A stretch of DNA of 64,000 nucleotides from Chryseobacterium cucumeris (GTDB taxonomy: Bacteria; Bacteroidota; Bacteroidia; Flavobacteriales; Weeksellaceae): contig NZ_CP068760.1 in the NCBI RefSeq assembly GCF_016775705.1, positions 1,364,001 through 1,428,000 on the forward strand. The letters are read 5' to 3'. A model generated the notes under the pieces. The model did no database searches. It had not been told where the DNA came from and saw only the letters and a program-made list of their open reading frames with translations. A program made the translations under genes and the position numbers. The first letter of the stretch is position 1. Each line of letters begins with the position of its first letter. Positions 41,842 to 50,954 of the stretch are shown one piece after another.

Positions 41842-44103
41842 ATGGAAATCAAATTACACAATTTGCTTGAAAGGCAGATTAATAAATACCTTACGGACGA
41901 CTGTAAAAATCATTCCCAGTTTACTAATTTCATCAATGCAGTTAATGAATCCTACAAATCATTTGACAGGGATAAGGAACTCATGGACTACGCTTTCAAA
42001 CAAAGTGAAGAAGAATATCAGGAGCTTTATCAAAATCTTAAAGATGAAAATACCCTTAAACAGGAATCTATCAGCAATTTATACGAGTCATTAAAGATTA
42101 TTGACTCCGATATTGAAATAAAAAAATCAGAAGACCTTAAAGAATTATCCCTGTATCTTTCTGAACAGCTGAGAAAAAGAAAAAGGGCCGAAGATTACAT
42201 AAAGCAACAGGAAGAAAAATACCGTAATATTATTGCTAATATGAATTTAGGGCTCATTGAAGTAGATAATCATGAAATTATCCGCTACGCTAATCAGAGT
42301 TTTTGTGATGTTTCAGGGTTTTCACTGGATGAAGTCATTGGCAAAAATCCCAGTGAACTTTTCCTGTATGGAGAAAATAATATCCGTTTCATACAAGATC
42401 AGATAGAATTAAGAAAAAAAGGAGTTTCTAGTGTGTATCAGCTTCCTGTCAGGAATAAGAAGGGGGAAACAAGATGGTGGGCCATAAGTGGAGCTCCCAG
42501 TTATGATGATCAGGGAAATTTATTAGGGTCCATAGGAATACATCTTGACATAACCGACCAAAAAAAACTGGAAGACGAATTAAAACTTGAAAAAGCAAAA
42601 GCCCTGGAGGCCTCAAAAGCAAAAGAGGTTTTTCTGGCCAATATGAGCCACGAAATCCGAACTCCTCTTAATGGCATCATTGGTTTTTTGCGTGAACTTA
42701 AAAGAAGCCACCTGTCTTCAGATCAGCAAGAATTTGTAGAAAACAGCTATAATGCTTCACAACATTTATTATCAATTATCAATAACATACTGGATATCTC
42801 TAAAATTGAATCGGGAGAAATGTCTCTGGAAAACAAAAGTTTTTCTTTAAAAGACAGCATTCAAAAGGTGATTTCTGTTCTTAAACCAAAAGCGGATGAG
42901 AAAAAACTCAAACTGATTACCTATTTTTCACCTGATATTTTTTCTGTTTTAAAAGGTGATTCGTTAAGGCTTGAACAGGTTCTGTATAATATTATTGGGA
43001 ATTCCCTAAAATTCACCAATGAGGGCCAGATCAGAGTTGAATCCAAGGTCCTGAAAAGTTTCCCCGACCAACAGACCATTTCAATCAGCATTACGGACAC
43101 AGGAATTGGAATGAGCGAAGAATATGTACGTGATATATTCAAAAAATTCAATCAGGAAGACAGTTCAATTTCGAGAAAATATGGAGGTACTGGTCTTGGA
43201 ATGTCTATTACACGGGAACTTATTTACCTTATGAAGGGTGAAATTAATGTAGAAAGTGAAAAAAATACAGGTACATCTATTACAATAACTTTACTTCTGG
43301 ACAGAGGCAGTGAAGAGGATCTGAAAAAAAATGACTGGAAAAATCAACATATTTCCATCGCCGGCACAAGAGTTCTTTTGGTGGAAGATAATGCCCTTAA
43401 TCAGCTAGTTGCCGAAAAATCACTACATCATTTTAAATGCAGCGTCGCCAAAGCCGAAAATGGTAAAATAGCCATAGAAATTTTAAAAAGAGAAGAATTT
43501 GACATTATTTTGATGGACCTGCAAATGCCGGAAATGGATGGTATCGAAGCAACTAAAATAGTAAGAAAGGAACTTGGAATTAAGACTCCCGTAATAGCAC
43601 TTACGGCCAATGCTTTTAAAACAGAAATAGATCATTGCATTAACGCGGGAATGAATGATTATATCACTAAGCCTTTTAATGAAGAAAATTTACTGAATAT
43701 CATTTATAAGTATGTCAAAATTCATGAAAAAACTGCAGAGACAGTATCTGATACAGATGAAAAAAGCCTCTACAACCTGAAAAAGATACAAGCACTCAGC
43801 AGGGGTGATAAAGAATTTATACAGAAAATGATCTCATTATTTATTGTGCAGACCGAGACAATAATTCCATTGGTGGAAAAAGCGTTTGAAGAGAAAAACT
43901 ACACCGAAATTGCAACACTGATGGATAAAATCAGACCGGGCATACAGTCTATTGGAATAGTTTCTATTGAGGATGTTGTAAAACAGCTTGAATTACTTGC
44001 AAAGGAACAAAATAAGGAATTTCCTGAACTGTATTCCTTATTTGAAAAAATAAAAAAGACCCTTGAAATAGTTGTGATTCAATTGAAAGATGAGATTAAA
44101 TAG
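41842..44103 (+). CDS. Soluble hybrid histidine kinase with degenerate HPt domain (PAS-HisKA-HATPase-REC-HPt)
   Basis: The 753-residue kinase has no membrane segment. Domains: coiled coil (about 45-125), PAS (about 125-240), HisKA with His270 (NMSHEIRTPLNG), ATPase (IIGNSLKFT, DTGIGM, GGTGLGMS) and receiver (about 510-625; VEDN, Asp559 in LMDLQMP, TKPF). The C-terminal HPt-like helical domain spans about 650-753. Where functional HPt domains have an AHKIKP-type block, this one has MDKIRP: Asp695 replaces the phospho-accepting His. The relay to an HPt therefore appears broken within this protein. It pairs with the FIST sensor encoded 2 bases upstream. Confidence 0.93.
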   Translation: MEIKLHNLLERQINKYLTDDCKNHSQFTNFINAVNESYKSFDRDKELMDYAFKQSEEEYQELYQNLKDENTLKQESISNLYESLKIIDSDIEIKKSEDLKELSLYLSEQLRKRKRAEDYIKQQEEKYRNIIANMNLGLIEVDNHEIIRYANQSFCDVSGFSLDEVIGKNPSELFLYGENNIRFIQDQIELRKKGVSSVYQLPVRNKKGETRWWAISGAPSYDDQGNLLGSIGIHLDITDQKKLEDELKLEKAKALEASKAKEVFLANMSHEIRTPLNGIIGFLRELKRSHLSSDQQEFVENSYNASQHLLSIINNILDISKIESGEMSLENKSFSLKDSIQKVISVLKPKADEKKLKLITYFSPDIFSVLKGDSLRLEQVLYNIIGNSLKFTNEGQIRVESKVLKSFPDQQTISISITDTGIGMSEEYVRDIFKKFNQEDSSISRKYGGTGLGMSITRELIYLMKGEINVESEKNTGTSITITLLLDRGSEEDLKKNDWKNQHISIAGTRVLLVEDNALNQLVAEKSLHHFKCSVAKAENGKIAIEILKREEFDIILMDLQMPEMDGIEATKIVRKELGIKTPVIALTANAFKTEIDHCINAGMNDYITKPFNEENLLNIIYKYVKIHEKTAETVSDTDEKSLYNLKKIQALSRGDKEFIQKMISLFIVQTETIIPLVEKAFEEKNYTEIATLMDKIRPGIQSIGIVSIEDVVKQLELLAKEQNKEFPELYSLFEKIKKTLEIVVIQLKDEIK

Positions 44104-44237
44104 CCTCATCTGTCTGAGTCGGAAGTATGATTGATCTTATTTTCAGATTGCAATCTTCCTGTCAATCCATAATATCATAAAACAGTCTTCCAAAGCCTGC
44201 TTCCCTGGTTGAATCTGATATACCAAATTATACAATG

Positions 44238-44263
44238 AAAAATCCCCGGATCTCTCCGGGGAT
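44238..44263 (-). terminator. Leftward hairpin terminator, third of a series
   Basis: atccccgg (44242-44249) pairs with ccggggat (44256-44263) around a 6-base loop and is followed leftward by ttttc. It shares an 18-base string with the hairpin at 16750-16779. It lies in the 576-base gap 44104-44679, which holds no gene that I can support. Confidence 0.55.
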
Positions 44264-44338
44264 AAAACTTATAAAAAAAATTTGATTAACATTTCAAAAT
44301 TAATAAATCTCCATAAATTGAGTTATGATTATGGTCAT

Positions 44339-44360
44339 AAAAAAACCTCCCTGAGGAGGC
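44339..44360 (-). terminator. Leftward hairpin terminator, second of a series
   Basis: cctcc (44346-44350) pairs with ggagg (44355-44359) around a tetraloop and is followed leftward by a run of seven U. The stem is short but GC-rich. Only a 12-codon ORF lies between it and the third hairpin. Confidence 0.5.
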
Positions 44361-44530
44361 TAAAAAAACTTTCTGTACTTATTGTTATTTAAAACTTTGT
44401 AAATATACGGATAAGCTGTAATCATTCTCTACGGGAAACCGTAATGTTAGCGTTTAATTATTTGTATTTTAGGAAAATAAATAATAATCATGAAACAAAT
44501 TGTACATTGTTATACTTAAATTTTTTCAAC

Positions 44531-44558
44531 AAAAAACCTCCCGAATCACTGAGAGGTT
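44531..44558 (-). terminator. Leftward terminator, probably of the RidA gene
   Basis: aacctc (44535-44540) pairs with gaggtt (44553-44558) across a 12-base loop and is followed leftward by tttt. It lies about 120 bases after the RidA stop codon. Confidence 0.5.
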
Positions 44559-44679
44559 ATACTGTAATTTGTCAGAAATATGAAATTTTCAATGGCCAAA
44601 TATAATAAAGTGCCAATACCGTCGAATATGATCTCAATCATATACCGGATAAAACAGTACAAAGAATTCTGATAATCCT

Positions 44680-45066
44680 TTAAACTTTAGCTGTAACTTT
44701 AATTTCCACTTTCTGTCCGGGAAGTGCCAGCTCAGTCACTCCGACAATGGTACTGGCAACCATACAGAACTCACCATAAAATTCTTTTCCTAAAACCTTT
44801 CTGCTTTCAAAGCCTTCCTGCATATCGGTAACATAGATGACTTCTTCTGTAATATGGCCGGCATTTAATCCAAATTCACTCAGCAACTTGCCTATATTCT
44901 GATAGGTCTGTCTGAACTGGTTCTCCATTCCTTCTGCAAGATTTCCCTGCATATCGTGGCCCAATTGTCCGGAAATCCACACTGTGTCACCGCTTTTTAC
45001 AGATTGCACATAGCCATATGCCTTTTCCCAGGGCATATCAAAAGTTCTGAATTCTTTAGTATTCAT
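44680..45066 (-). CDS. RidA/YjgF-family protein
   Basis: The ATG at 45066 (MNTKEFRTFDMPWEKAYGY) gives 128 residues, the usual family length; an upstream in-frame ATG would add 11 residues. The core shows VWISGQLGHDMQGNL and the C-terminal block MVASTIVGVTELALPGQKVEIKVTA. RidA itself deaminates reactive 2-aminoacrylate using an Arg before the C-terminal block. At the matching place here the text is GEFCMVAST, with no Arg, so it may belong to a non-deaminase Rid subgroup. A TACG-N6-CGTA palindrome lies about 100 bases upstream. Confidence 0.85.
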   Translation of the reverse strand: MNTKEFRTFDMPWEKAYGYVQSVKSGDTVWISGQLGHDMQGNLAEGMENQFRQTYQNIGKLLSEFGLNAGHITEEVIYVTDMQEGFESRKVLGKEFYGEFCMVASTIVGVTELALPGQKVEIKVTAKV

Positions 45067-45347
45067 AATGTATTTATTTTTACAATAATCTATAATCAAT
45101 AAACAGGCACAAAATCATAATACATTGATTATAAACTTATTTAAATGGAGTCACCAAAAAATACTATACGAAATACCGTAGTTTTATAAGTGCTTTATTT
45201 CATATCAGTGCTTATCAATATTGCTGCAAACCCAAATAGACAATCATTTCGATCCGGTAAATGGTAGTTGGAACTGAATTATTTTAATTTTTAAAGAAAA
45301 CATCACCTACTTTTTCTTCATCATTCAATTTTTATCAAATTAAATTG

Positions 45348-45355
45348 TACATTTG
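45348..45355 (+). promoter_or_regulatory. -7 promoter element of the TonB receptor/ABC operon
   Basis: TACATTTG matches TAnnTTTG exactly, 9 bases before the ATG at 45365, so the mRNA leader would be very short. It supports the 45365 start over the TTG at 45353, which lies inside the element. No TTTG is found at the -33 distance, and no clear Fur box is seen. Confidence 0.45.
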
Positions 45356-45364
45356 TTTTCTATT

Positions 45365-45718
45365 ATGCAAAAATTTCTCAGGGTCTTTTTTGTTTTTTCT
45401 TTACTTCTGATATTTGTTTCAAATGTCAGCGGGGTAACCACGTGTCTTGATCATGCCAGACACGCCAAAAGTAAAGTGATCTATAAAAAAGGGTCAAAAG
45501 AAGAGAAAATTCTTTCCTTTTCTCAGGACGACGAATGTCAGTGTGCCCTTCATATGCATATGACACAAATTCTTCTTCCTGACTCTTTGAACATGGATTT
45601 TGCCATTGACACAACCAGTGATAATGAAATGCCGCAGCCAAAAGCCATTTCATATCGTTGTCTTCTTGACTTTTTCAGCTCCAGAGCTCCCCCAGCCTTA
45701 TTTTCCGCGGTAGCTTAA
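45365..45718 (+). CDS. Small exported Cys/His-containing protein preceding the receptor gene
   Basis: The 117-residue protein has a signal peptide (MQKFLRVFFVFSLLLIFVSNVSG). A possible metal-binding cluster DDECQCALHMHM follows, and the C-terminus reads SSRAPPALF. Short proteins with a Cys/His cluster and a terminal RAPP-type motif often stand directly before metal-related TonB receptor genes (compare DUF2946), but I cannot assign this one to a family. It is probably cotranscribed with the receptor 130 bases downstream. A role in metal sensing or delivery is inference. Confidence 0.6.
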   Translation: MQKFLRVFFVFSLLLIFVSNVSGVTTCLDHARHAKSKVIYKKGSKEEKILSFSQDDECQCALHMHMTQILLPDSLNMDFAIDTTSDNEMPQPKAISYRCLLDFFSSRAPPALFSAVA

Positions 45719-45848
45719 TCGATGCTGCCTTAATATTTCGTTTACAGATTTTTTGGTCTGTACTGTAATTCCGTGGATACCTGTGTCTTTACACAATTAA
45801 GGATATCCTTTTATTAATGGGCCATTCGCTGCCCGTACATGCTTATTC

Positions 45849-48158
45849 ATGACTACCAGTAATTTTAATTATTCGGGAATAATTTATTGTATTTCCCCAA
45901 ATCCTGTAAAGCTTTTCAGCACAGGCTTTATCACAGTCTCATCACTTCTTTGTGCTCAGTCACGTCCGGAAGATTCGTTATCTACAGTGGTACAAACTGT
46001 TGAGGTTATCGGAAGAAAGTCTAAAGATTATACTTCCGACTACTCTTTTGCCGCCACCAAGATCGCAACGAAAAACAAAGATCTGCCTTTAACACTTAAT
46101 ACCGTTACCAAAGAACTGATCACCGACCGCCAGGCTTTTCAGCTTGGAGATGTCATGAAAAATGTGAACGGTATTTCTCCTTCAAGCTATTATAATCAAT
46201 ACAACATCCGTGGGATCAGCCAGAATGAAGAAGGACAGATCATCAATGGAATGCGCACAAGGCAATATTATTTTTTACAGCCGATGACTTCCAATATAGA
46301 ACGTGTGGAGGTTTTCAAAGGGCCGGCAAGTATTACCATGTCCAGTGTAGATCCCGGAGGAACGATCAATATGGTTACCAAAAAGCCATTATCAAACCCT
46401 CGCCACGAAATCAGTTTATCAGGTGGAAGCTTTGAAACTTACCGTGTCACTACAGATCTTACAGGTCCTTTAAATAAGAGCAAAACTTTATTATTCCGTT
46501 TTAACGGAGCGTATCAGAATGCCCGTTCATTCAGAGATCATATTAAAAACAGCGGTATCCTGATCTCTCCTTCTATCACCTTTGTTCCGAATGAAAAAAC
46601 ATCCGTGAATGTAGAAATGATTTTCAATGATCTCTATGGAAATCTGGATCGTGGGCAGCCTATTTTCGGGGCAGCGGCTGGAAAAACAGATTTATACAGC
46701 ACTCCACGATCTTTGAACCTGGGAGCTCCTGATGATTTTTTTAAAACAAGAGAGCTGATGCTGATGGGAACGGTTGCCCATCATTTTAACCAATATATCA
46801 GCTTTAATGCATCTTATATGAAGCAATACTGGAGGGAAAATCTTCAGGAGCACAGAACTACCAATTCTTTTGTTCCGGATATGAACAATATCCCGGTTTC
46901 CAGCCTTGCCATGATGCAGTTTGTTCAAAGAAAACAAAACTGGGCAACAGATAATATCAATGCGTATTTCAATTTTAAATTCAAAACGGGTTCTGTTCAG
47001 CATCAGGCTCTGATAGGTTACGACAGCCAGATCTGGGAGAAACGCAAAGGCGGACAGCAGAAAGCAGCAAGAGGTTTTCTTTTAAAGAATGGCTCTGTGA
47101 TTTCCTCTTATAATCCTGCAAATGCTTCGGATTATCAGACCATCAATTATAATGGAACAATTATTCCCAGACCTAATGTAACACCATTTGACCTGAATCC
47201 CGGTGCGGCCAATTATCAGGGTACTGATTTTAATACGCTTAATGTGATCACCCCTCTGCCTTCTGCTCTTACCACAACGCATGCTGCTTATATCCAGCAT
47301 CTTCTTACCTGGAAAAAGTTGACAATATTATCGGGAATACGTCAGGAATGGTTTCAGGATATCACCAATTTCAAAGAAGCCAATGAGTCATCGTTCAAAA
47401 ATAATAAACTGCTGTACAGATTCGGGATTACCTACAGTGTAACGGATCATATTAATCTGTACGGAACTTATTTAACCGGGTATCAACCTCAGTCCAATAC
47501 GGTAACGCTGATGCCCAATACCTCAGTCCTCACCGGATCTGCAGCAAGATTTAAGCCTCTGACTTCTGATCTTAAAGAACTGGGAATCAAAGCGCAGCTT
47601 TTTGGTAGAATTTCATTGAATCTTGCAGTGTATGAAATCAAACAAAGAAATATAATCATCAATGCCAATAATCCTTCAGAACCTGATGAACTTGTACAGC
47701 GTGGTGCTGACCGAAGCCGTGGATTTGAAGCTGAATTTTCCGGACATATCCTTCCTCAATGGCATATTTACGGAGGCTACAGCTATATTGATGCTACAAT
47801 ACTGGATGATACCAACCGTGATCTTGTCGGAAAAAGAAAGGAAAACACTTCTAAAAATTCGGTGAATTTCTGGACACGCTACAACTTTTCAACTATTAAA
47901 TTCCTCAAAGGCTTCGGAATCGGTGTCGGAATACTGCATCAAAGCTCTAAAATCCCCTGGTTTACAAGAAGCTTTGAACTTCCCGCCTATACGACATTGG
48001 ATGCAGCATTGTATTACACTCCGGCAAAAACGGTCCAGCTTTCTTTTAATCTGAATAATATAACCAACAAAGTCTATTGGATCGGGGCTCAGAACTACTT
48101 AAGACTGTTTCCGGGAACTCCGAGAAATTATCTGCTAACTGCTACTTATAAATTTTAA
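45849..48158 (+). CDS. TonB-dependent siderophore-type receptor
   Basis: The 769-residue protein has a rather long N-terminus with a hydrophobic segment ending LLCAQ, then a plug domain (about 55-190). Siderophore-receptor phrases are present: KNVNGISPSSYYNQYNIRG, RVEVFKGPASITMSSVDPGG and INMVTKKP. A large barrel follows, and the last residue is Phe, as in outer-membrane barrels. The pattern is that of hydroxamate-siderophore (FhuA/FhuE/FoxA) receptors. The next three genes, at gaps of 3, 0 and -7 bases, encode an ABC-2 transporter instead of a FhuBCD-type importer. Confidence 0.9.
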   Translation: MTTSNFNYSGIIYCISPNPVKLFSTGFITVSSLLCAQSRPEDSLSTVVQTVEVIGRKSKDYTSDYSFAATKIATKNKDLPLTLNTVTKELITDRQAFQLGDVMKNVNGISPSSYYNQYNIRGISQNEEGQIINGMRTRQYYFLQPMTSNIERVEVFKGPASITMSSVDPGGTINMVTKKPLSNPRHEISLSGGSFETYRVTTDLTGPLNKSKTLLFRFNGAYQNARSFRDHIKNSGILISPSITFVPNEKTSVNVEMIFNDLYGNLDRGQPIFGAAAGKTDLYSTPRSLNLGAPDDFFKTRELMLMGTVAHHFNQYISFNASYMKQYWRENLQEHRTTNSFVPDMNNIPVSSLAMMQFVQRKQNWATDNINAYFNFKFKTGSVQHQALIGYDSQIWEKRKGGQQKAARGFLLKNGSVISSYNPANASDYQTINYNGTIIPRPNVTPFDLNPGAANYQGTDFNTLNVITPLPSALTTTHAAYIQHLLTWKKLTILSGIRQEWFQDITNFKEANESSFKNNKLLYRFGITYSVTDHINLYGTYLTGYQPQSNTVTLMPNTSVLTGSAARFKPLTSDLKELGIKAQLFGRISLNLAVYEIKQRNIIINANNPSEPDELVQRGADRSRGFEAEFSGHILPQWHIYGGYSYIDATILDDTNRDLVGKRKENTSKNSVNFWTRYNFSTIKFLKGFGIGVGILHQSSKIPWFTRSFELPAYTTLDAALYYTPAKTVQLSFNLNNITNKVYWIGAQNYLRLFPGTPRNYLLTATYKF

Positions 48159-48161
48159 ACT

Positions 48162-49607
48162 ATGGCTATTTCTAATTTACAACTGATGGTGAGAAAAACC
48201 TGGCAGGATTTGTTTAAAGGAAAACAAAATCTGTTCACCACGATTGCCGTACTCCTGTTCTGTATGCTGAGTATTGGCATAGGATATACAAAATACACCG
48301 ATTCTTTTTCGAAAATAAAAGAATACCGGAAGGAAGTCCGGGAAAACTGGGAACACAGACCGGATAAGCATCCGCACCGTATGGCTCACTATGGCTATCT
48401 GGTTTTCAGAATCGGACATCCGCTGAATATTTTTGACAACGGACTGGATGACTTTCTGGGAAATGTCATATTTCTGGAGGCTCATAAACAGAATACCGCC
48501 AATCTGTCGGAAGCGGGAAGCTCGGGTACTTTGGTAAGATTCGGAGCGTTCAGCAGTGCATTTATTCTGCAGAGCATTGTCCCGTTGATTATTCTCTTTT
48601 CAGGATTTGGGTTAATTGTACAGGAACGTGAGAATGCCACTTTAAAAATCATCAGTGTCCAGGGAACTTCCGGAAGAGCGATTATCTGGGGCAAAATTCT
48701 GGGACTCTGGCTGTTTTCTCTCTGTTTTCTTATTCCTGTAATTCCTGTTGTTTTCGTCGCTGCACTGATGTCCGAGACAACAGATTCTGCGGATATTCTA
48801 TTACGTTTGTCATTACTGCTGCCTGCTTACATGATTTATTATTTTTTTATCTGCACATTAACCGTTGTCGTATCGGCAAACAGTAAACGTACCTCATCAG
48901 CATTGATCAGCCTTATCGGGTTCTGGCTTCTTTTTATTATCGTTCTGCCTAAAGGAATTCAGTTTGCAGCACAGAATTTATATCCTGCACCTTCCCGGAT
49001 TGCTTTTGAAACGAGCCTGGAAAAGGATATTTTAAAGTCTGGAGACAGCCATAATCCTGATGATCCGCATTTCAAAAAAATCAAGGATTCTTTACTGGCA
49101 AAATATCAGGTAAAAACAACCAATGAACTTCCTTTCAACTATGGCGGATTCGTTATGAAGGAAGGGGAAAAAATAAGTTCACATATCTATATCAGACATC
49201 AGAAAGAACTGCAGAACATTTACAGTAAACAGCAAAATCTGACTGATATTTCAGGATTCATTAATCCCGCTATTGCCATTAAAAACTTTTCCATGACTGC
49301 TGCAGGAACAGATTTCTTTGCTTATAACCAGTTTCAGAAACAGGCAGAAGAATATCGCTATAAAATGGCTCAGCACTTAAATGATTTACAAATTGAGCAC
49401 ATCAGCAATATTAAACCGGAAAACGGCGGACCAGCTGCTGTCATCGACAGGCACAACTGGGAAAAGTTTCCGGATTTTCAGTATCAGTATTCTTCTGTTC
49501 TGAAAAGTTTAAAGCAACAGCCAATACCTGCTGCTGCATTAGTTCTGTGGATGGTTATCTGCATCATTGCTATCGAAATAAGTGGAAGAAAATTAAAACT
49601 CATCTAA
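48162..49607 (+). CDS. DUF3526-type ABC-2 permease, first of two
   Basis: The 481-residue membrane protein has one TM near the N-terminus (about 24-44), a soluble loop (about 45-125), five TM segments (about 128-265), a second long soluble loop (about 270-455), and a last TM (about 458-476). EREN at the cytosolic turn after TM2 and the extended outside loops are typical of DUF3526 ABC-2 permeases. It is translated 3 bases after the receptor stop and directly abuts its paralogue. The substrate is unknown. Confidence 0.85.
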   Translation: MAISNLQLMVRKTWQDLFKGKQNLFTTIAVLLFCMLSIGIGYTKYTDSFSKIKEYRKEVRENWEHRPDKHPHRMAHYGYLVFRIGHPLNIFDNGLDDFLGNVIFLEAHKQNTANLSEAGSSGTLVRFGAFSSAFILQSIVPLIILFSGFGLIVQERENATLKIISVQGTSGRAIIWGKILGLWLFSLCFLIPVIPVVFVAALMSETTDSADILLRLSLLLPAYMIYYFFICTLTVVVSANSKRTSSALISLIGFWLLFIIVLPKGIQFAAQNLYPAPSRIAFETSLEKDILKSGDSHNPDDPHFKKIKDSLLAKYQVKTTNELPFNYGGFVMKEGEKISSHIYIRHQKELQNIYSKQQNLTDISGFINPAIAIKNFSMTAAGTDFFAYNQFQKQAEEYRYKMAQHLNDLQIEHISNIKPENGGPAAVIDRHNWEKFPDFQYQYSSVLKSLKQQPIPAAALVLWMVICIIAIEISGRKLKLI

Positions 49608-50954
49608 ATGAACCGTTATTTATATATCCAATTTTACCGTAATAAATCGTACATCATTGCACTTCTGTTTCTGTTGATGGCAGGGCTTATGGCTATCTAT
49701 ACAGGAAAAAAATTCCTGGACAGGAACGAAGACATCATCTCCCGAAGCGGAGCATTTCAGAAAGAAAGTATTGAAAGAAATACAAAATTTCATAAGGATG
49801 ATCTGGGACTGGTTCTTTATTATATTAAATTCAATCTGGTGAATGAAACACCCAAATTGGCTGCTTTAAATATCGGAATGCGTGACCTGAATCCTTCTAT
49901 TCAGGGAGTAACCATCCGAAATCTCGAGGAACAGCGCTACAATGCTGATTTTTATAATCCAGCCAATGCCGCAGTTGGAAATTTTGACTTTAGTTTCGTT
50001 GTTGTTTTCCTGTTTCCACTGGTGATTGTTGCATTCTGCTATAATCTGATTTCTGAGGAAGAAGAAAGAGGAACCTGGAAGCTGCTGTCGGTTCAGAGCG
50101 GTAATTTACAAAAGCTTCTGGATCATAAGATGTTCATCCGTCTTTTGGCTGTTACAGTTGTATATTTTGTATTAATTATCATCGCTTCGGTCTGGATAAA
50201 AATACCTTTAGACTCGTACTATATTGCTTTTATGGTCAGTGGTTGGTTGTATATTCTGATCTGGTTTTCCCTGTGCAGATGGATTGTGTCTTTTCGGAAA
50301 TCATCGGCTCAAAACGCATTAATTCTTCTGATTGTATGGGTGGGCATCAATTTTATTATCCCGATGAGCAGTAATATTCTGATACAGAAGCTTTATCCGG
50401 TTCATGAGTCCCTTAAAGCTGTGATGGAACAGAGAGAAGGCTATCACAACAAATGGGATGAAGACAAACGTCCTACCATGGAAAAGTTTTACAAAGCCTA
50501 TCCACAATACAGCAATTTCACTGTAGAAGAAAATGATGCATTCACCTGGACCTGGTATTATGCCATGCAGCATATGGGAGACCTGGAATCTGCAAAATCA
50601 TCCGAACTGTATACGGAAAAAATGCAGAAACGAAATCAGGCAGCAACCTATTTAGGTTATTTCCTTCCCAATCTACATACTCAGCTTGTAGAAAGTCATC
50701 TGGCAAAATCTGATCTGCAGAATCATTTGCAGTATGCTGAATCACTCAAAAAATTCCATGAGAAAAAAAGATTGTTCTTCTACCCTCTTATTTTCTCAGG
50801 TAAGAGTGCGGAATCTGTCAACTGGGCACAGCAAACGATAGAGGTTTTCAAATTCTCTTCCACTATCAAATGGATACAGATACTTCTTCCCTATCTCATC
50901 TTCATTGCTTTATTCATCATTCTTTCACAATATAAATACAGAAAACTATGTTAA
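49608..50954 (+). CDS. DUF3526-type ABC-2 permease, second of two
   Basis: The 448-residue protein has the same plan as its upstream neighbour: N-terminal TM (about 15-33), loop, TM block with SEEEERGTWKLLSVQSG after TM2, long soluble loop (about 260-420) and C-terminal TM. It follows the first permease with no gap, so the pair probably forms a heterodimer. Its 3' end overlaps the ATPase gene by 7 bases. Confidence 0.85.
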   Translation: MNRYLYIQFYRNKSYIIALLFLLMAGLMAIYTGKKFLDRNEDIISRSGAFQKESIERNTKFHKDDLGLVLYYIKFNLVNETPKLAALNIGMRDLNPSIQGVTIRNLEEQRYNADFYNPANAAVGNFDFSFVVVFLFPLVIVAFCYNLISEEEERGTWKLLSVQSGNLQKLLDHKMFIRLLAVTVVYFVLIIIASVWIKIPLDSYYIAFMVSGWLYILIWFSLCRWIVSFRKSSAQNALILLIVWVGINFIIPMSSNILIQKLYPVHESLKAVMEQREGYHNKWDEDKRPTMEKFYKAYPQYSNFTVEENDAFTWTWYYAMQHMGDLESAKSSELYTEKMQKRNQAATYLGYFLPNLHTQLVESHLAKSDLQNHLQYAESLKKFHEKKRLFFYPLIFSGKSAESVNWAQQTIEVFKFSSTIKWIQILLPYLIFIALFIILSQYKYRKLC

